From contig DUUZ01000064.1 in NCBI GenBank assembly GCA_012841255.1, positions 1-8,373 of the forward strand: a stretch of DNA of 8,373 nucleotides, given 5' to 3'. This document shows, piece by piece, positions 1-7,190 of this stretch (position 1 is its first letter; the number at the start of each line of letters is the position of its first letter). The stretch comes from Clostridiaceae bacterium. GTDB lineage: Bacteria > Bacillota > Clostridia > Saccharofermentanales > DTU023. Below the pieces are notes generated by a model. It had not been told where the DNA came from. It worked only from the letters and a program-made list of their open reading frames with translations, and searched no databases. Both the position numbers and the translations under genes were made by a program.

Positions 1-629
1 AAGGTATCGGTGAAGCCCCGGGCCAGAAGATCGGTGAAACCCTGGCGTTCTTCGTCCGTAAATCCGGCGGAGTTCCGGTTGCCTGCAGGATTGGCCAGAT
101 CGATCTCCCGATGGGCTACATTGAAATCCCCCGTCGCAAGAACCGGCTTCTCCTGATCCAAAAGCGACAGGTAATCCCCATAGCGCTGATCCCAGACCTG
201 GCGCTCCGCCAGCCGGTTCAGCTGCTCGCCCGCATTGGGCGTATAGACCTGGGTCAGATAAAACTCCGGAAATTCCAAAGTGATGATCCGGCCTTCGTCA
301 TCCATGGGTTCCGGTGCCCCAAGCCGGGGGAAACTGACCTTGGGTGCCAGTTCCTCCCTGAAGAGGAAGAGGGTCCCCGCATATCCCTTGCGGGCTGGCT
401 CCATGGAACTGGCCCAGACCAGATCATAGCCCGGAAAGATCTCTTCCAGAAGCCCGATATGCTTATTTGAAGGTCCGTTGGCCGGCAGCTTGGTTTCCTG
501 CAAGGCGATCACCTGGGGGGCATACCCGGCGATCGTATCCAGGACCGTCCGGGATAAAAGAGCCCGTTCGGATTCCCCGGTCAGGGCTGCGTTCAATGAA
601 TCAATATTCCAAGAGATAAAGGTCTGCAT
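1..629 (-). CDS. xth: Exodeoxyribonuclease III / AP endonuclease, 3' end beyond window
   Basis: Member of the exonuclease III (ExoIII/APE1, EEP fold) family, which cuts DNA 5' of abasic sites and removes 3' blocking groups during base excision repair in the cytoplasm. The visible 209 codons start ISWNID with the metal-ligand Asn8, followed by LQETK with the metal-binding Glu45. YTPNAG comes mid-protein, and GDFNVAH carries the catalytic Asp168 and Asn170. The C-terminal part with the usual catalytic Asp-His pair (SDH motif) lies beyond the left edge; the family is about 250 residues, so roughly 40 are missing. The ATG at 629 is chosen because CTGGAGGGA (Shine-Dalgarno GGAGG) lies just upstream and the protein begins as the family does. 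An extended -10 promoter sits 50 bases upstream. Family assignment is secure; the symbol (xth versus exoA) is a naming choice. Confidence 0.93.
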   Translation of the reverse strand, partial: MQTFISWNIDSLNAALTGESERALLSRTVLDTIAGYAPQVIALQETKLPANGPSNKHIGLLEEIFPGYDLVWASSMEPARKGYAGTLFLFREELAPKVSFPRLGAPEPMDDEGRIITLEFPEFYLTQVYTPNAGEQLNRLAERQVWDQRYGDYLSLLDQEKPVLATGDFNVAHREIDLANPAGNRNSAGFTDEERQGFTDLLARGFTDT

Positions 630-677
630 AGTCCCTCCAGTAAAGAAATCCCGGCCAAATAACCGGTCTGTGAAACT

Positions 678-706
678 ACTATAGCATCCTGGCTGAAAAA
701 GGATAA
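678..706 (-). promoter_or_regulatory. Probable promoter of the exonuclease III gene
   Basis: Read on minus, a TATAGT -10 (678-683) is preceded by TG one base away, giving an extended -10. A weak TTATCC -35 lies 17 bases upstream (701-706). The transcript would start near 671, leaving a leader of about 42 bases before the ATG at 629. The -35 is poor, so the call rests on the extended -10 and the position. Confidence 0.45.
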
Positions 707-784
707 TAGAGCGCCCCGCTGTTCTTCAAGACACTGCCCCCCGGGGCAACCTGATGAGAAACCCTGTCTTTATATCTTTAAATC

Positions 785-2164
785 CTAGGGCAAAAGAGCA
801 TCCACATCAAAATTCTTGGCCCGGAAGCCTTCTTGCACCCGCTGCCATCCATCCAGTAAGTCCGAACGGAAATCAAACAAATCGCCGGAGAATGTCGTAA
901 AGAAACTTGTCCAGTCAACATTGCTTCCCGTTTTCGTCTTGAACCATTCGTCATAACTGACCGAACCCCTCGCATCATCCAGAATTCCGTCATAATACTT
1001 GCTTCGTATTTCATCCAGGAGTGTCCTTTGGAAAGTGTTTTTAACCTGCTCCAGGATCCCCCAATAGAAGGCATCGGAGAAATCGTAGAGAGCATGGTCG
1101 ATGGCTTTGCTGTCGTCCTGATCCAGCACCAAAGGAATGGTTTTGTAGTATTCAAGAACCTTATCCGGGACACTTTCATACAGGCCTTCCATTTCTTTCA
1201 GGGCCCTGTCGTACCAGTCAAGAAGAAGCTGGTAATTCTCCACATAACTTTGGTAAGTGTTGCCCAGGATGCCGTAAACCGAATTCAACTCATCCGTCAT
1301 CAACTGCTCAACCCCTTCGAACTCGTTCTTCAGCTCCGTCAGGATTTCAGCCAGCTCCCTGTTTTCTGTCAGGGGGTCATTAAAGACCGGAGCTGTAATA
1401 TCGTTTTTCAGGTTGTCGATGGAAATACTGAAATTTCTAAGCACCTTCTCTGCCCTTTCCATATCCTGATTCCAGATTTCCCGGCTCAAACGGGACCGGA
1501 AAACGCTGATATCAGTACGAAGATCAAGCCACCTTCTGTGAACGGCCGAGTTGATGCCGGACCACCTTTTGTACTCCGTATCCCGGGCAAGCGACCAGTC
1601 ATCCTCAGAGAGATCACCCTCGGCATCCTCGATGACCCCCATATAGAAGGCACGGTAAAGATCTCCCATGATGCCTTCATAGAATTCCTCATAGTAAGCG
1701 GTGCCTGCATCTTTGTAGATGAAGTACTCGATATCGTCTATCTCTTCATATTTATCACTCATGGAAGAATCGGATTCCAGGACAAAGGCTGCGTAATCCC
1801 GGCTGAATTCGCGTAAGTGAATGACGATCATATCCGTAGCTTCATCAATCTTCTGATAGAAGGCTTCGATCCGGCCGGTATTTTCCTGATACTCGTCGAA
1901 GTTTCCGATGCCTGAAAGCAGGTCCTCGCAGCCTGCTCTCAGGTCCATAACAGCTTTCTCCATGTAGGCGTCCACAAATTCGCGAAGATCGTCTTCTTCA
2001 CGAAGATCCTCCTGACGGCTTTCCGTGACCTCCGCTTCCGTATCTGCGGGCGGCTGCGAAGCAGTCTGCGAGCTTGCGGGATCTGTAGGATCTGTTTCGC
2101 GGCTGCAGGCCGCCATGAAAATAAGCAAACTAATCGCGAGGATAATGGCGAATATCTTTTTCAT
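785..2164 (-). CDS. Secreted lipoprotein with two tandem internal repeats, function unknown
   Basis: A 459-residue exported lipoprotein. The start MKKIFAIILAISLLIFMAAC shows a type II signal peptide: two lysines, a hydrophobic core and a lipobox (FMAAC, lipidated Cys20). An acidic, Ser/Thr/Pro/Gln-rich linker (about residues 21-60) follows. AAGGAG at 2173-2178 is 8 bases from the ATG at 2164 but only 2 from the in-frame ATG at 2170, so 2164 is chosen. The mature protein is acidic, helical and rich in Trp and Tyr. Residues 168-226 and 385-443 align without gaps, with 13 identities of 59 and many conservative matches (FYMGVIEDAEG against YYDGILDDARG; two Trp and LDLRTDI/FDFRSDL in register). 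Weaker similarity upstream (DEYQEN / QSYVEN) at nearly the same offset suggests a duplicated unit of about 160-200 residues. I do not recognise a named family; role at the outer face of the membrane is inferred from the lipobox only. It appears monocistronic. Confidence 0.88.
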   Translation of the reverse strand: MKKIFAIILAISLLIFMAACSRETDPTDPASSQTASQPPADTEAEVTESRQEDLREEDDLREFVDAYMEKAVMDLRAGCEDLLSGIGNFDEYQENTGRIEAFYQKIDEATDMIVIHLREFSRDYAAFVLESDSSMSDKYEEIDDIEYFIYKDAGTAYYEEFYEGIMGDLYRAFYMGVIEDAEGDLSEDDWSLARDTEYKRWSGINSAVHRRWLDLRTDISVFRSRLSREIWNQDMERAEKVLRNFSISIDNLKNDITAPVFNDPLTENRELAEILTELKNEFEGVEQLMTDELNSVYGILGNTYQSYVENYQLLLDWYDRALKEMEGLYESVPDKVLEYYKTIPLVLDQDDSKAIDHALYDFSDAFYWGILEQVKNTFQRTLLDEIRSKYYDGILDDARGSVSYDEWFKTKTGSNVDWTSFFTTFSGDLFDFRSDLLDGWQRVQEGFRAKNFDVDALLP

Positions 2165-2166
2165 GA

Positions 2167-2304
2167 TCATGTCTCCTTGTCAATTGAAAGTGCAAAACAG
2201 GACTCAAGTCTTCTCTTATTCCCATGAGCAAGAGAAAAGCTGCCAGGATGAAGATAATCAAGGGCTGGGATTTGTTTTATAGCGTCGGCGGCATGGGCGT
2301 TCAC
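2167..2304 (-). CDS. Possible 45-codon leader ORF upstream of the lipoprotein gene
   Basis: A GTG at 2304 is preceded by GGAGG with an 8-base spacer and opens a 45-residue frame (begins VNAHAADAIKQIP) ending in a TGA that overlaps the ATG at 2170 as ATGA. The lipoprotein's Shine-Dalgarno lies inside its last codons. That layout would allow translational coupling, but the peptide has no recognisable domain, signal or membrane segment, and the frame also stays open upstream of the GTG. It may be chance. Confidence 0.18.
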   Translation of the reverse strand: MNAHAADAIKQIPALDYLHPGSFSLAHGNKRRLESCFALSIDKET

Positions 2305-2768
2305 GGGCTTCCCCTCCGTTATTCTTGTTCCATAAGGACCAATAAGCGGTAGCGGCCTTCATGCGTATTGCCAGTCATGCTATAGGAGAATTATTGACGA
2401 ACTGTGTCTGTTAGGCCGTGTATTTCATTACAGTTTAATTATCAACATGTGATGTAGTTCCTTTGTATTGCACCCGGGACTTTGAGCGGCGGTCACCTCC
2501 ACATAACAGAGACTGTTTGTTAAAGGTTATTCCAGTCTTCCAGCACTACCAAATGGATATTCATGTCATCAAATAAACATCGTCGGATCAATGGGAAACT
2601 TGCAGTCGTCCAGGTGTTATCCAAGAAGGGCAAAACGAAATCTACCTGTCTGTGAGAGACTTTAATTTTCAGCCGACCTGGCGCAAGCTGCGAAATGATC
2701 TCACTCGGACCGACGGCATCACCCAAGCCTGCTTGATCTGCGACTCCGATGCCAAACACAGCCAGCAC
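2171..2768. other. Intergenic stretch without a confident gene
   Basis: About 600 bases separate the lipoprotein start from the natural end of the ATPase pseudogene. The part near the lipoprotein presumably carries its promoter, but I see no convincing -35/-10 pair. Beyond the TGA at 2769 the same minus frame stays open for another 82 codons to 2520; nothing in that translation resembles a known domain, and the ATPase family normally ends where this one does. A plus-strand frame at 2577-2843 is also open but runs into the ATPase 3' end and is unrecognised. No RNA gene, transposase or clear terminator is visible. Confidence 0.4.
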
Positions 2769-4037
2769 TCAATCTCTGAGACTTCCGATAGGGACCACAT
2801 AAACCCCATCTTCCCTTCGGTAGCCCAATTCAGCACCGGTTAAAATCATCAGAAAGGAGGGATTATTCATCTTATCTGTATCGATTTTCTGGGCAAAAGA
2901 AATAAGATTCCGTGCTGCTTTCTCATATTCATGTGCACCGAGTTTCACTTCAACTGCACCCCACCGCCCATCTCTCAAGACGATGACAGCATCACACTCC
3001 AATCAGCTTTTGTCCCGATAGTGATAGACTTTCCCACCCAATGCCTCAGCGTAGATTCTCAAATCCCGCACACAAAGTGATTCAAACAAGTATCCGAAAG
3101 TATTGAAATCTGAAAGCAGACGCCTTTGATTGAGTCCCAAAGCAGCTGTAGCAATTGAAGGATCTACAAAATGTCTTTTTGGTGTCACCCGTAGAGGTGT
3201 CGCAGAGCGGATCGAAGGGTTCCAGGCCTCCAAATCTTCTATCACAAACAACCTTTGGAGAACATTGAGATAGGATTGTAATGTCGGACGGGAGATTCTC
3301 TCTTTTTCTCCCCCCTCCATATCCTTCAAGACTGTAGCAAGGCTTGCTTCAGTAGAAAGATTTCTCGCATACGAGCGGAGGAGTGCAAACATACGATCAG
3401 GGTTCCTGGTAATTGCTTCTGTCTGCATGACATCAAATTGAACAATCGAATCGACGTAATCCCGTGCTCTTTTCTCATCTGAACCGGATTTTGCGACTAC
3501 AGAAGCAGGCCATCCGCCTCGGATAATCACTTCGGCAATCGCCTCTATCCCTAATGAGCTTCTTGCGCTGATATCCCGCTCTGAATTGAATAAATCACTA
3601 ATCCTTACTGTTCCATTCGATTCATTCGACTCGTATAGGGTCATCGGTCTCATCCGGAGTCTTGAAATCCGCCCTGTACCAGTGTGCAAAATCTGATCAC
3701 CTTGCACGGGCGTCGCCGACCCTGTCAAAATAAACTGACCTGTTTCACCCCGCCTATCAACTTCGTGCCTTACGGCATCCCAAAGGATGGGAGCAACCTG
3801 CCATTCATCGATTAACCGGGGAGTGGTACCTTCCAGCAAAAGGGACGGCTTGATATGAGCGGCCTGCAGGTTGGCCGCCCTGCTATCTGGGTCCTGCATG
3901 AACAGGATACTCCCGGCTGCTTCTGCACCTGTTCTGGTTTTTCCGCACCACTTAGGTCCTTCAATCAAGACGGCTCCAGATGATTCCAGTGCTGATTGTA
4001 GCAATTTATCTGCAATTCGCGGGTGATATATACTCAT
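2769..4037 (-). pseudogene. AAA_14/DUF4143-type ATPase gene interrupted by an in-frame TGA
   Basis: The reading frame encodes an ATP-binding protein of the AAA_14/DUF4143 family, common accessory-genome proteins of unclear role whose C-terminus resembles PD-(D/E)XK nucleases. The first 344 codons hold Walker A GPKWCGKT (27-34), Walker B RLIDEWQ (Asp77, Glu78), sensor FILTGSAT (around 102-109) and the DUF4143 helical region. At 3003-3005 a TGA falls inside YRDKS*LECDAVI. Translation continues in the same frame for 77 codons, including GAVEVKLG and the usual terminal YVVPIG segment, before a second TGA at 2769-2771. Intact relatives normally read through this point with a sense codon, probably Gly (GGA to TGA is one change). 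Total length without the stop is about 422 residues, normal for the family. TGA terminates other genes here, so recoding of the whole genome is unlikely. The start ATG at 4037 has only a weak GGAT-type binding site. A product ending at 344 would keep the ATPase part and lose the nuclease-like C-terminus. Confidence 0.85.
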
Positions 4038-4060
4038 ATCCTACATCCATTCTTAAGAAG

Positions 4061-4089
4061 AGTATACGTCATTTTACATTTCGGCGCAA
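4061..4089 (-). promoter_or_regulatory. Probable promoter of the ATPase gene
   Basis: On minus, TTGCGC (4084-4089) and TATACT (4061-4066) are separated by exactly 17 bases. Transcription would start near 4054, about 17 bases before the ATG. The -35 and most of the spacer lie inside the gene-proximal copy of the tandem repeat, so a protein bound to the repeats would be expected to affect this promoter. The -35 is weak (3 of 6). Confidence 0.5.
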
Positions 4090-4161
4090 TATATTTTACA
4101 TTTTGGCGTATTTCTATTTTACAATTTGGCGCATTTTCATTTTACATTTCGGCTTCATTTG
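4071..4161. repeat. Four tandem copies of a ~23-bp AT-rich repeat (iteron-like)
   Basis: Four head-to-tail imperfect copies occupy 4071-4092, 4093-4115, 4116-4138 and 4139-4161 (22, 23, 23 and 23 bp). Each begins ATTTTACA (the third ATTTTACAA), continues TTYGGC, usually then g, and ends in an AT-rich tail. Read toward the ATPase gene, each is roughly GCCRAAATGTAAAAT. A period of about two helical turns puts the copies on the same DNA face, as in iterons or arrayed operator sites. The array ends 34 bases before the ATPase start codon and overlaps its predicted promoter. Confidence 0.88.
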
Positions 4162-4213
4162 CCCTTGATCTTTCTTTCATCTGCCGCCTTCGGAAAATTG
4201 AACCAGGACATCC

Positions 4214-4250
4214 ATGCCGTTGGGGCCAGATTCGAACTCGTAAACGGCAT
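4214..4250. repeat. 8-bp inverted repeat in the ATPase/DUF1576 gap
   Basis: ATGCCGTT (4214-4221) and AACGGCAT (4243-4250) are perfect inverted arms around a 21-base loop, with a further CC/GG pair outside if two bases bulge. There is no T-tract, so it is not a standard intrinsic terminator. It lies between the end of the DUF1576 gene and the repeat array, in about 190 bases where I see no gene. Confidence 0.4.
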
Positions 4251-4354
4251 ATGGCACAAGGGCTTGAACCGCTGAAATCATTTAGTCTCCATCGGCAACG
4301 CAACTGCCAATTGAATGGGACGCGGTGGTATAGAAGTTTACGAAAACGACAGAA

Positions 4355-5623
4355 TCAAACCGACTCTTTGCACCTGCTGCCCCATTCTTGAACCATGGTG
4401 AAAAGAGGCGTCAGGAAGGCCGCCACAAAGGCCCCGGAAAAGCCATTGTTATACAAGTTCATCCCGCCGTGCAGATAACCGATATTGAGAGCCATGGACA
4501 CATGGATGAACCCTGCCGCAATCCCAGCCAGGGGACCGAAAGAACCTGCAATGGGAGCCAGGGTGGAACCGAAAAGGACTGCGATCACATCCACCGTATT
4601 GCTGGGATCGTGCATGTTCAGGACGGATGCGATAAAGGCCCCGATGAATATGGGGATGGTGTTCAGCAGATGTTTCCCGTAGGCGGAAAAGCCGATGATG
4701 GTCAGCAGGGCGCCGATGGTGGGACCATTGATCTGGCCGCCCGCGATCATGATGTAGCACCAGGAAATGAAGCCCATGAGCCCCATGTTGATCAGGGTCA
4801 AACCATAGCCGCAGGTCTCGATAAAGTCGGTCCGCAGCCGCCCCGGCAGCTTGACCAGACGGTGGTAATTGCGAAAGGACCATCTGTTTTTCCGAAGTCC
4901 GACCAGAAGCAGGATGAGACAGATCAATAGCAAGGGGACGCTCAATGTCAGATTATTCCCTGAAGAGACAATGGAAACCGTATTGACCTGCAGGCCGAAC
5001 ATGCGGAGCAGACCCGTGGCCACCATGCCGATGATGCCGGCGGCAAAACCCGTGTTATAGAGATTGTAGCCCTGGTGGAAGCTGAAGAAGGCGTTGGCCA
5101 GCGGCGTGATGATAAGGCCGATCACAAAGCCCGCCAGGTAGCCTGCCAGGATGCCCTTCCAGACCGGGAAGCCCATGCCAAAGCTCAGGGTGCTGACCAG
5201 GGGACCCAGGGCTGTTGCGTAAAGGCTTGTGACCGCGAGTTCCTTGAAGGATTTTTTGTTGAGATAGGCATAAAACCAGGCGCCCAGGGTGATGGGCAGT
5301 GAATTGTAGAGGGTCTTGCCGAAGAAGGCAAACCCGCAGACCGTGATAATGCCTGCAAGTGCCGCTCCGCTGATCCGGACCCCGTAGCCGCGAAGGAGGA
5401 GGACCGAAGAAAGGCCGACGACCCCGCTGTTGAAAAAAGCGGCGCCGATCCCGCCGATGGCAATGTAGTCGGTCAAGAGATTACTTGGTGCAATCAGGAT
5501 CCTTATAAACCCATTGAAAATATCCGCCGGATGATCCAGAACAAAGGCTGCGGCGATAAGAAAAAAACAAAAACTGTAAAGGTGAAGATAATCACCATGC
5601 TTGCGGGGGATCAGTATCGGTAT
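4355..5623 (-). CDS. DUF1576 integral membrane protein, probable ATA start
   Basis: A polytopic inner-membrane protein of the DUF1576 family, found mainly in Clostridia; its substrate is not known and none is inferred. It is a tandem duplication: HQGYNLYNTGF (around residue 183) matches HGGMNLYNNGF (around 385), and GGIGAAFFNSG with FGKTLYNSLPI matches CGYGLTLINMG with YGKHLLNTIPI. Most of the chain is hydrophobic helices separated by a basic stretch (about 244-265). The first conventional start is a TTG at 5476, but the same frame continues upstream with a hydrophobic helix (YSFCFFLIAAAFVL), then LDHPADIF and ITDYIAIGG-type sequence typical of the family N-terminus. That extension leads to an ATA at 5621-5623, six bases from AGGAGG (5630-5635); no ATG, GTG or TTG is in frame between 5476 and the upstream TGA, and CTG at 5612-5614 is the only other weak option. 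Start at 5623 gives 422 residues, the usual length. It has its own promoter and is not obviously cotranscribed with the operon upstream. Confidence 0.85.
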   Translation of the reverse strand: MPILIPRKHGDYLHLYSFCFFLIAAAFVLDHPADIFNGFIRILIAPSNLLTDYIAIGGIGAAFFNSGVVGLSSVLLLRGYGVRISGAALAGIITVCGFAFFGKTLYNSLPITLGAWFYAYLNKKSFKELAVTSLYATALGPLVSTLSFGMGFPVWKGILAGYLAGFVIGLIITPLANAFFSFHQGYNLYNTGFAAGIIGMVATGLLRMFGLQVNTVSIVSSGNNLTLSVPLLLICLILLLVGLRKNRWSFRNYHRLVKLPGRLRTDFIETCGYGLTLINMGLMGFISWCYIMIAGGQINGPTIGALLTIIGFSAYGKHLLNTIPIFIGAFIASVLNMHDPSNTVDVIAVLFGSTLAPIAGSFGPLAGIAAGFIHVSMALNIGYLHGGMNLYNNGFSGAFVAAFLTPLFTMVQEWGSRCKESV

Positions 5624-5629
5624 CTGGCA

Positions 5630-5635
5630 CCTCCT
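5630..5635 (-). promoter_or_regulatory. Ribosome binding site that points to a non-standard start
   Basis: AGGAGG on minus, with a 6-base spacer (TGCCAG) to the ATA codon at 5623. The GTG that overlaps its last bases is in another frame and meets a stop after about 13 codons, so it does not explain the site. The position fixes the likely start of the DUF1576 gene. Confidence 0.7.
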
Positions 5636-5671
5636 CGGATTTTTTCAGCAGGGTCCTAAAATATTTTTTTC

Positions 5672-5700
5672 AGTATGCAGTCAAAAAAACCTGACGTCAA
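5672..5700 (-). promoter_or_regulatory. Promoter of the DUF1576 gene
   Basis: On minus, TTGACG (5695-5700) and CATACT (5672-5677) are separated by 17 bases that include a T-run. Transcription would start near 5665, giving a leader of about 42 bases. It lies in the short gap after the DinB-like gene stop at 5724, so DUF1576 can be expressed independently of the padR operon. I see no terminator between the two units. Confidence 0.65.
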
Positions 5701-5723
5701 TGCAAATTTTTGTCATGCCGGAA

Positions 5724-6449
5724 TCAAATAGAGAAGTGAAAGGGATTGACGATCTCAGAAGCCGGAAAATTCCTGGCGGCCGACCGGTAGAGGGCCCTGG
5801 CGTGGATCCTGTCATGCCAGATGAAACGCCGGAGTACTTTCCGCAGGGTCCAGGCTTCACCATCAGCCAGATAGAGGCTGTTTTCCAGAGAGTCTCTTTG
5901 CTTCTCCAGCATTTCAAAGCCGCTCTGCCTTCCCCTATAAAGATCGTCATTTTCATTAAGCTGAATGCCTATTCTGGAGAAATAGAAGGGATTGACCGAA
6001 AGGACATGGAGGTACATGTCCGACGCGGTCACGGGAAGGTCCCCGTAAAAGGTCCGGCGCTTTCTTTTCAAAGGCAGCATCCTGTCGGGAATGGAAGCGT
6101 AAAGAGCCATAAAATCCGCAGCTGACTTCAGCGCCAGGGATTTCAAGCGATCATAATCCGGCCTGGTCAGGATAGACCGTTCCGGCTCAAAGAGAATTTC
6201 AGAGTCGGCATCCTCAACGGCCAGGGAACCTGCATCATGCCCGGTGATCTGCAAAACCCCAAAAGAGAAAGGAAGAGGCTGAAGGCCCGCCCAGGCATGC
6301 CAGCCAAGATACTCGTCAGGCAGCTTGCCCAAAGCTGCCTGACGGGATTCTCCCCGGGTATAAGCGCCCGGGAAGTCCACCATATGCAGGAGATGGCCCC
6401 GATCCGTAAACTCGTCGGCCAGGCGCAGGAGAAAAGAATTGTCCTTCAT
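5724..6449 (-). CDS. HicB-like N-terminus fused to a DinB-like domain
   Basis: A 241-residue soluble protein, third gene of the padR operon. Residues about 20-54 (VDFPGAYTRGES, then QAALGKLPDEYLGW) resemble the HicB-type fold segment with the PGxYxxG turn and the following helix. Residues about 95-225 resemble a DinB/DfsB-type four-helix bundle, with candidate metal ligands His148 (MYLHVL), His212 and His216 (WHDRIHARAL). DinB-like proteins are metal-dependent and often act in thiol transfer or detoxification; no specific reaction can be assigned here. The ATG at 6449 is preceded by AGGAG with a 6-base spacer, and that site overlaps the stop of the HAAS gene (9 bases between stop and ATG), so translation is probably coupled. 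The DinB part is the firmer half; the HicB resemblance is from a short motif. Confidence 0.78.
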   Translation of the reverse strand: MKDNSFLLRLADEFTDRGHLLHMVDFPGAYTRGESRQAALGKLPDEYLGWHAWAGLQPLPFSFGVLQITGHDAGSLAVEDADSEILFEPERSILTRPDYDRLKSLALKSAADFMALYASIPDRMLPLKRKRRTFYGDLPVTASDMYLHVLSVNPFYFSRIGIQLNENDDLYRGRQSGFEMLEKQRDSLENSLYLADGEAWTLRKVLRRFIWHDRIHARALYRSAARNFPASEIVNPFHFSI

Positions 6450-6458
6450 GGCCGGCTC

Positions 6459-7190
6459 CTAGGGCAGCACAAGCTGGACGAACCAGTCCCAGGCATGCCA
6501 GAACTGGAAACTCCCCGCCGAGAGGGCCGCTGCGATGAAGCCCAGACTTGCAGTGACAGCAAAAAGAACTAAGGACAGAAGAACCGCAAGCCGGAGCCCT
6601 CTTCTGACCTTGCCGGAAAACCTGGGATAGATGGAAAGAGAGGGCAGGGACGCCCCGCCGCTGATCGAAGCCATGCTGTTTTGCCGGAAGCGGCGGCAGG
6701 CCCGTGCCAGCTGAAAGATGAAAGCGGTCCAGTAGATGCAGCCGGCAGCCAGAAGCACGGCCAGGAAAGCCGCAGAAAGCCCCCATACGGCCCCGATCCA
6801 ATAGGGCATGGTTGGTATCAGGGAGTCGATGTTCAGGCCCCCGATCAGGCATACGGAGAGCACAGCAAAGCCCAGGGCAGCAACCAGAAGGACCAGACCC
6901 ATGACGATCAGGACCCAGAAGAACATGATGGCAGGAATAGCCAGGACAGCAAACATACCCACTGCCAGCCAACGCATTCCAGCCTGGTCCTTACCCGGCC
7001 CCTCCGGTTCATACTGGCCGGCGATCTGTTCCGGATCCCCCAGTTTGGCAGCGATCTCACCTTCCGGAAAACCGTCCTCTATTTTGAAGACAAAGTGCTG
7101 TTCGTATTCGCTGACAATATCGTCAGCATCCGGAATCTGCCTCTTCTTCAGTTCCGCGGCGAGCGCGGCCAAAAATTCATTCTTGGTCAT
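6459..7190 (-). CDS. HAAS (DUF1700) domain membrane protein
   Basis: A 243-residue protein with a cytoplasmic N-terminal HAAS domain: MTKNEFLAAL, then SEYEQHF (27-33) and FPEGEIAAKLGDPEQIA (41-57), all typical of DUF1700. Hydrophobic segments follow at about 74-118 (probably two helices), 131-162 and 199-226. HAAS proteins are usually encoded beside a PadR regulator and are thought to work with it, but their biochemical role is not established. Three ATGs are in frame; GGAGG at 7200-7204 abuts the first (7199) and is 9 bases from the third (7190), so 7190 is chosen. It overlaps the end of padR by 14 bases and ends 9 bases before the DinB-like gene. Confidence 0.88.
   Translation of the reverse strand: MTKNEFLAALAAELKKRQIPDADDIVSEYEQHFVFKIEDGFPEGEIAAKLGDPEQIAGQYEPEGPGKDQAGMRWLAVGMFAVLAIPAIMFFWVLIVMGLVLLVAALGFAVLSVCLIGGLNIDSLIPTMPYWIGAVWGLSAAFLAVLLAAGCIYWTAFIFQLARACRRFRQNSMASISGGASLPSLSIYPRFSGKVRRGLRLAVLLSLVLFAVTASLGFIAAALSAGSFQFWHAWDWFVQLVLP

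Noticed and set aside
717..760. Hairpin around TGCCCC/GGGGCA after the lipoprotein gene as a terminator
   Set aside because: The stem is only about five pairs and no T-tract follows on minus.
1028..1816. 262-aa plus-strand open frame opposite the lipoprotein gene
   Set aside because: It is antisense to a gene with a signal peptide, lipobox, Shine-Dalgarno and internal repeats; its translation shows no domain.
2652..2843. 63-aa plus-strand open frame
   Set aside because: Runs into the conserved 3' end of the ATPase gene on the other strand, no binding site or recognisable domain.
3003..3005. Whole-genome recoding of TGA to Gly, or selenocysteine
   Set aside because: TGA ends the padR, yjbQ, DinB-like and DUF1576 genes and the ATPase gene itself. 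No selenocysteine-type hairpin is evident just downstream and the family has no Sec/Cys here.
4200..4330. tRNA-like fragments on minus (GTTCGAATC and GGTTCAAG T-loop-like strings near the inverted repeat)
   Set aside because: The presumed T-stem has two mismatches of five, no matching acceptor or anticodon stem could be built, and no CCA is present.
6316..6972. 218-aa minus frame overlapping the HAAS and DinB-like genes
   Set aside because: Cys/Gly/Pro-rich out-of-frame translation of two genes with clear family motifs.
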